Assembly (NCBI RefSeq): GCF_001429285.1
Contig: NZ_LMJJ01000006.1
Span: forward strand, 1-64,000
From: Ensifer sp. Root278
GTDB lineage: Bacteria > Pseudomonadota > Alphaproteobacteria > Rhizobiales > Rhizobiaceae
Direction of reading: 5' to 3'
DNA length: 64,000 bases
The translations under genes and the position numbers were made by a program. Of this stretch, positions 59,914 to 64,000 are shown piece after piece. Numbering within the stretch: the first letter of the stretch is position 1; every line of letters starts with the position of its first letter. Under the pieces are notes generated by a model. That model ran no database searches and had not been told where the DNA came from. It saw nothing but the letters and a program-made list of their open reading frames with translations.

Positions 59914-60594
59914 CTATTTTCGATGAGGCTTGGTTTTTGTCATCGCCGGCTTCAGCGCCTTTTGCGGCGCGCCGGTCTCGTTGGATTGCGATGCCCGCAA
60001 GCGGAAGAGCGGCAGCGTGCCGGTCCAGATCAGCCGCACGGGCTTGTCGGTCTTGTTCCACCAAAAGTGAGGCTGGATGCCGCGGAAATGCAGGCCGTCG
60101 CCCGGGGAAAGCGTGGTCTCGTCGCCGTCGAGCCCGAACAGGATCTCCCCTTCGAGCATGTAGACAAGCTCCTCGCCCTCATGACTGAAGACCTCGGAAC
60201 GGTGTCCCGGCGGAATGGTGATGACGAAGCTCGAAAGCTGGTTGCCGGCAAAATCGGCGCCGATCCGCTCATAGGAAACCGGCGAGCCGCCGACCGAAAA
60301 CACCATGCGCCCCTCGGCGCGCGAGAGGCCGGTATCGATCGCCGGGGCGAGGATGAAGTGGTTGAGCTCGGCGCCGAGCCCCTGGGCAATCTGGGCCAGC
60401 GTGCCAAGCGAGGGCATGGCGAGATCGCGCTCGATCTGGCTGAGATAACCGACGGAAACGCCCGCCGCATCGCTCAGCGCCTGCAGCGTCATATGCATCT
60501 GCCGCCGGCGCGCGCGCACCAGCGCGCCCACCTTCGGCTGCCCTGCCCCGGTGCTTTTCCCGGACGTGGCTTCGTCATCCGACGGAACGCTCAC
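59914..60594 (-). CDS. XRE family regulator with C-terminal cupin sensor domain
   Basis: This 226-residue protein has an N-terminal helix-turn-helix (VRARRRQMHMTLQALSDAAGVSVGYLSQIERDLAMPSLGTLAQIAQGLG) and a C-terminal cupin (PPGHRSEVFSHEGEELVYMLEGEILFGLDGDETTLSPGDGLHFRGIQPHFWWNKTDKPV). Such XRE-cupin regulators, for example PuuR, sense small metabolites. It is transcribed with the peptide-binding-protein gene and away from the permease and ATPase genes, so it probably controls the whole transporter. TAAG-CAAA-CTTA at 60626-60637 in the divergent region is a possible operator. Confidence 0.91.
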   Translation of the reverse strand: MSVPSDDEATSGKSTGAGQPKVGALVRARRRQMHMTLQALSDAAGVSVGYLSQIERDLAMPSLGTLAQIAQGLGAELNHFILAPAIDTGLSRAEGRMVFSVGGSPVSYERIGADFAGNQLSSFVITIPPGHRSEVFSHEGEELVYMLEGEILFGLDGDETTLSPGDGLHFRGIQPHFWWNKTDKPVRLIWTGTLPLFRLRASQSNETGAPQKALKPAMTKTKPHRK

Positions 60595-60625
60595 GCTCTC
60601 CTCCCCCAGTAAAATTTTTTTGATT

Positions 60626-60637
60626 TAAGCAAACTTA
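60626..60637. promoter_or_regulatory. Possible XRE operator in divergent AT-rich promoter region
   Basis: TAAGCAAACTTA is an inverted repeat of TAAG around CAAA in the 115-bp AT-rich gap between the regulator/binding-protein operon and the permease operon. The site is weak evidence on its own. Confidence 0.35.
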
Positions 60638-60709
60638 TTTATATACTCCAAGCGAATTTTTGCGGTATCGACAGGACAGACCGCAAGCGAAGAGGGATGG
60701 AATCGCCAC

Positions 60710-61783
60710 GTGGCAAATGACAGCACCACAGCAGCAACGCCGGTACGCCGCGCCTCCAGACCTAGCCGGAGCCGGCAGCGCCTTACCTCATTGGCGGGCT
60801 TCCTGGTTACGCTCGCGATAACCTTCCTTGGCCTGCTCGCGATCACCTTCTTCATCGGCCGCATCGTGCCGATCGACCCGGTTCTCGCTGTCGTCGGCGA
60901 CCGCGCGCCCGTTGCGGTCTATGAGCGCGTCCGCCAGGAAATGGGGCTCGACCAGCCGCTGATCACTCAGTTCGTCAGCTATGTCGGCGATGTCGCCACC
61001 GGCAATTTTGGCACCTCGGTTTCCACCGGCAAGCCGGTTATCGAAGACCTTGCCCGCGTCTTTCCGGCGACGCTCGAAATGGCGACACTCGGCATCATTC
61101 TCGGCGTGCTGATCGGCGTCCCACTCGGCGTTTTTGCAGCCGCCCGCCGCGGCTCGTGGCTCGATCAGGGCATCCGCGTCGTCGGCCTGCTCGGCTATTC
61201 GGTGCCCGCCTTCTGGCTCGGCCTTGTCGGTCTCGCCGTCTTCTATGCACGGTTGAATTGGGTCGGCGGTCCGGGACGCGTCGATATCTTCTATGACGGC
61301 ATGGTTTCTCCCATCACAGGGCTGATCCTCATCGACAGCATCATCGTCGGCGAATGGGAGATCTTCCGCAACGCCGTGTGGCACCTGATCCTTCCGGCCT
61401 CCTGCCTCGGCTTTTTCTCGCTTGCCTATATCGCCCGCATGACCCGCTCCTTCATGCTCGACCAGTTGAGCCAGGAATATGTCACCACCGCGCGGGTCAA
61501 GGGCGTGCCGGAGCGCCTCGTCATCTGGCGCCACGCCTTCCGGCCGATCCGCGTGCCGCTGATCACCGTCATCGGCCTTTCCTATGCCGGCCTGCTCGAA
61601 GGCTCCGTCATGATCGAGACGATCTTCTCCTGGCCGGGCATCGGCAACTACCTGACCGTCGCCCTGCTCAACGCCGACATGTCGGCGGTGCTCGGCTCGA
61701 CCCTCGTCATCGGTGCGGTCTTCATCGGCATCAACAAGATTTCGGACGTGCTCTATCGCGTGCTCGATCCGCGTGCACGCTAA
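60710..61783 (+). CDS. Peptide-type ABC transporter permease (DppB type)
   Basis: This 357-residue permease of the DppB/OppB type has LTSLAGFLVTLAITFLGLLAITFFIGRIVPIDPVLAV near the N-terminus, PLITQFVSYVGDVATGNFGTSV, and the EAA loop SQEYVTTARVKGVPERLVIWRHAFRPIRVPLI. The start is GTG 60710, after GAGGGATGGAATC; the ATG seven bases later is out of frame. It is the first gene of the dppB-dppC-ATPase-ATPase run, divergent from the binding-protein gene. Confidence 0.93.
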   Translation: MANDSTTAATPVRRASRPSRSRQRLTSLAGFLVTLAITFLGLLAITFFIGRIVPIDPVLAVVGDRAPVAVYERVRQEMGLDQPLITQFVSYVGDVATGNFGTSVSTGKPVIEDLARVFPATLEMATLGIILGVLIGVPLGVFAAARRGSWLDQGIRVVGLLGYSVPAFWLGLVGLAVFYARLNWVGGPGRVDIFYDGMVSPITGLILIDSIIVGEWEIFRNAVWHLILPASCLGFFSLAYIARMTRSFMLDQLSQEYVTTARVKGVPERLVIWRHAFRPIRVPLITVIGLSYAGLLEGSVMIETIFSWPGIGNYLTVALLNADMSAVLGSTLVIGAVFIGINKISDVLYRVLDPRAR

Positions 61784-61795
61784 GAGGAGGCGGAC

Positions 61796-62701
61796 ATGAC
61801 CACACTTCGCGACTGGCTGATCGACGACAGCCCCGCCTCGCCGATGCAGGCCCGCCTCGGACGTTTCTACCGCATCTTCGGCGCGCTGATGCGCAATCCG
61901 CTTGCCGTCGTCGGCGCTATCATCATCCTGGCCCTGGTGTTGACCGCTCTGTTCGCGCCTTGGCTCGCCACCCATGATCCGCTGCGCCAATCGCTCGGCG
62001 AACGCCTGCTGCCGCCGAGTGCCGCCCACTGGATGGGAACCGACGAGCTCGGTCGCGACATCTGGTCCCGCGTCGTCTACGGTGCACGCATCACGCTCGC
62101 CATCGTCACGCTCGTTGCCGTGCTCGCAGCCCCCGCCGGCCTGGTGATCGGCGTTGCCGCCGGCTATTTCGGCGGCTGGGTCGATCGCATCCTCATGGGC
62201 ATCACCGACATCTTCCTGTCGCTGCCGAAGCTCATTCTGGCGCTCGCCTTCGTCGCGGCCCTCGGCCCCGGCATCGAAAATGCGATCATCGCCATCGCCA
62301 TCACCTCCTGGCCGGGCTACGCCCGTGTCGCCCGGGCAGAAACTCTGACCTTCAAGAACTCCGAGTTCATTTCGGCGGTGCGGCTACTCGGCGCTTCGAG
62401 CCTGCGCGTCAATCTCGGCCACGTGCTGCCGCTCTGCACCTCGTCGATGATTGTCCGCGTCACGCTCGACATGGCCGGCATCATCCTGACGGCCGCCGGC
62501 CTCGGCTTCATCGGTCTTGGCGCCCAGCCGCCGCTTCCCGAATGGGGCGCGATGATCTCGCGTGGCCGTTCGTTCATTCTCGACCAGTGGTGGGTCGCAA
62601 CCATGCCGGGCTTTGCCATCATTCTCGTCAGCCTCGGCTTCTGCTTCCTGGGCGATGGTCTGCGCGACGTGCTGGACCCGAAGAGTGGGGAGCAGCGTTG
62701 A
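61796..62701 (+). CDS. Peptide-type ABC transporter permease (DppC type)
   Basis: This 301-residue permease of the DppC/OppC type has MRNPLAVVGAIIILALVLTALFAPWLA, then LPPSAAHWMGTDELGRDIWSRVVYGARITL, the classic DppC pattern, and the EAA loop SEFISAVRLLGASSLRVNLGHVLPLC. It starts 12 bp after DppB behind AAGAGGAGG and its stop shares a base with the next ATPase start (TGATG). Confidence 0.94.
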   Translation: MTTLRDWLIDDSPASPMQARLGRFYRIFGALMRNPLAVVGAIIILALVLTALFAPWLATHDPLRQSLGERLLPPSAAHWMGTDELGRDIWSRVVYGARITLAIVTLVAVLAAPAGLVIGVAAGYFGGWVDRILMGITDIFLSLPKLILALAFVAALGPGIENAIIAIAITSWPGYARVARAETLTFKNSEFISAVRLLGASSLRVNLGHVLPLCTSSMIVRVTLDMAGIILTAAGLGFIGLGAQPPLPEWGAMISRGRSFILDQWWVATMPGFAIILVSLGFCFLGDGLRDVLDPKSGEQR

Positions 62702-63534
62702 TGAGCAATCTTCTCGAAATCGAAAACCTGCGCGTCACCTTCCCGACCCCCCGTGGCGACCTCGAAGTGGTACGCGGCATCTCCTTCACGCTCGGCCGCG
62801 AGCGCCTCGGCATCGTTGGCGAGAGCGGCTCGGGCAAGTCGATGACCGGCCGCTCGATCCTGCAGCTCATCCGGGCGCCGGGTCGCGTCACCGCCGACAA
62901 GCTCGTCTTCGACGGCATCGACCTTCTGAAGCAATCCGAACGGCAGATGCGCGCCATTCGCGGCGCCCGCATCTCCATGGTGATGCAGGACCCGAAGTTC
63001 TCGCTGAATCCGGTCATGACCATCGGCGAGCAGATCGCCGAGGCACTGCTGACGCACCAGAAGCTGCCACGCCGCGAGGTCAACAGCCGCATGCTCGCCA
63101 TGCTGGAATCGGTGCGCATCGCCGATCCGGAACGCGTCGCCAAGCTCTATCCGCACGAAGTCTCCGGCGGCATGGGCCAGCGGGTGATGATCGCGATGAT
63201 GCTGATCCCGGAGCCGGACCTCTTGATTGCCGACGAGCCGACTTCAGCGCTCGACGTCTCTGTCCAGGCCCAGGTGCTCGACATCATCGACGAACTGGTG
63301 AAGCGCAAGGGCATGGGGCTGATCTTCATCAGCCACGACCTGAACCTCGTCTCCAGCTATTGCGACCGCATCCTCGTCATGAACACCGGCGAGGTGGTTG
63401 AGGAATGCAAGGCCGGCGAACTGATGGCGGCCAAGCACCCCTATACGCGCGGGCTCATCGCCTCGATCCCGCGCCTCGACGAAACACGGGACGAGCTGCC
63501 GGTGCTCGACCGCAGCGCATGGGCCAAGGCATGA
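62701..63534 (+). CDS. Peptide-type ABC transporter ATP-binding protein (DppD type)
   Basis: This 277-residue ATPase has Walker A GESGSGKSM, Q-loop MVMQDPKFSLNPVMTIGEQIAEAL, a signature with VSGGMGQRV, Walker [21 protein letters not shown] and H-loop LIFISHDLNLVSSYCDRILVMN. The end KHPYTRGLIASIPRLDETRD is typical of the Opp/Dpp C-terminal motif, though the last part is shorter than in DppD and lacks the iron-sulfur type cysteine tail. It overlaps the next ATPase by four bases. Confidence 0.93.
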   Translation: MSNLLEIENLRVTFPTPRGDLEVVRGISFTLGRERLGIVGESGSGKSMTGRSILQLIRAPGRVTADKLVFDGIDLLKQSERQMRAIRGARISMVMQDPKFSLNPVMTIGEQIAEALLTHQKLPRREVNSRMLAMLESVRIADPERVAKLYPHEVSGGMGQRVMIAMMLIPEPDLLIADEPTSALDVSVQAQVLDIIDELVKRKGMGLIFISHDLNLVSSYCDRILVMNTGEVVEECKAGELMAAKHPYTRGLIASIPRLDETRDELPVLDRSAWAKA

Positions 63535-64000
63535 CCGCGCTCTCTCTCAAGAACCTCGACATCTCCTATGGTGATGTGCAGATCACCCACGACGTCAATC
63601 TCGACATCGCCGACGGCGAGAGCTTTGCCCTCGTCGGCGAAAGCGGCTCGGGTAAATCAACCGTGCTGAAGGCCATCGCCGGTCTGGCGCCGGAATGGTC
63701 AGGAGAAATCACGGTGCTCGGCTCGCCCCGCGGCCACGGCATCGACCGCGCCTTCTCGCGCCAGTGCCAGATGGTGTTCCAGGATCCATACGGTTCGCTG
63801 CACCCACGCAAGACGGTCGACGCCACACTCGGCGAAGCGCTGACGATCCATGGCATCGGCGACCGCAATGCGCGGATCGAGGAGGTGATGGCCTCGGTCG
63901 GTCTCGACCGCAAGTTCCGCTTCCGCTTCCCGCATCAGCTTTCGGGCGGCCAGCGCCAGCGTGTGGCGATCGCTCGTGCGCTGATGCTGAAGCCGAAGGT
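63531..64000 (+). CDS. Peptide-type ABC transporter ATP-binding protein (DppF type), truncated by window end
   Basis: This partial gene starts at ATG 63531, overlapping the previous stop (ATGA), and runs off the right edge after about 156 codons. Walker A is GESGSGKST (about residues 37-45), the Q-loop region MVFQDPYGSLHPRKTVDATLGEAL, and the signature [15 protein letters not shown]; Walker B would lie just beyond the window. It is the second ATPase of the divergent peptide-type transporter. Confidence 0.93.
   Translation, partial: MTALSLKNLDISYGDVQITHDVNLDIADGESFALVGESGSGKSTVLKAIAGLAPEWSGEITVLGSPRGHGIDRAFSRQCQMVFQDPYGSLHPRKTVDATLGEALTIHGIGDRNARIEEVMASVGLDRKFRFRFPHQLSGGQRQRVAIARALMLKPK

Noticed and set aside
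1-64000. CRISPR array, tRNA, rRNA, prophage or defence island
   Set aside because: No regularly spaced repeats, no clover-leaf or ribosomal segments, and no phage or defence genes were seen; all regions resolve into metabolic and transport genes.

Overview
The window looks like a replicon of a Sinorhizobium/Ensifer-type alphaproteobacterium. It has high GC, tightly packed operons, many ABC transporters, ATGA and TGATG gene junctions, and a phnCDE1E2-DUF1045-phnM-phnN block followed directly by hutIHGU. From memory this order resembles the phoCDET-hut region of the pSymB chromid of S. meliloti; that placement is inference. No rRNA, tRNA, CRISPR array, prophage or intact insertion sequence was seen. 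The only mobile-DNA trace is the 3' end of an IS630-type transposase at the left edge.

Layout. 1-2479: transposase remnant, then gcdH and a CaiB-type CoA-transferase (glutarate degradation), divergent from a LysR regulator. 3757-4884: a D-arginine-dehydrogenase-like flavoenzyme. 4954-11106: a fructosamine (Amadori product) cluster with a GntR regulator, FrlB-like deglycase, PfkB kinase and a divergent binding protein-flavin oxidase-permease operon; three copies of one operator tie it together. 11530: YCII protein. 12089-19235: phosphonate operon behind a tandem Pho box. 19521-24827: histidine utilisation operon. 25055-34790: a secreted unknown, an MFS carrier, and a two-armed cluster of RidA, RpiR-type regulator, SDR, GH20 hexosaminidase and two M81 (MlrC-like) metallopeptidases. 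34899-40303: Gfo/Idh dehydrogenase plus a CUT1 sugar ABC transporter. 40545-41272: broken pirin gene. 41351-45201: YehZYXW/OsmU-type osmoprotectant ABC transporter. 45537-47377: DUF4126 protein and a disulfide-type flavoreductase. 47404-54627: an eight-gene operon with ornithine cyclodeaminase, CtlX, dimethylargininase, a polar amino acid ABC transporter and an M20 hydrolase, divergent from an Lrp regulator. 55236-58185: CMD-like protein, MarR regulator, MFS carrier, OsmC. 58314-64000: peptide-type ABC system with an XRE-cupin regulator; the last ATPase runs off the window.

The theme is scavenging: uptake plus breakdown of nitrogen- and phosphorus-containing compounds (phosphonates, histidine, fructosamines, methylarginine/citrulline, amino sugars or peptides, osmolytes), each unit with its own local regulator. 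The most interesting unit is the proposed methylarginine to citrulline to ornithine to proline operon. Next are the two-peptidase/hexosaminidase cluster and the three-operator fructosamine regulon. All six ABC binding-protein genes are followed by a hairpin, and two promoters carry the same TGTATATACA palindrome over the -10 box.
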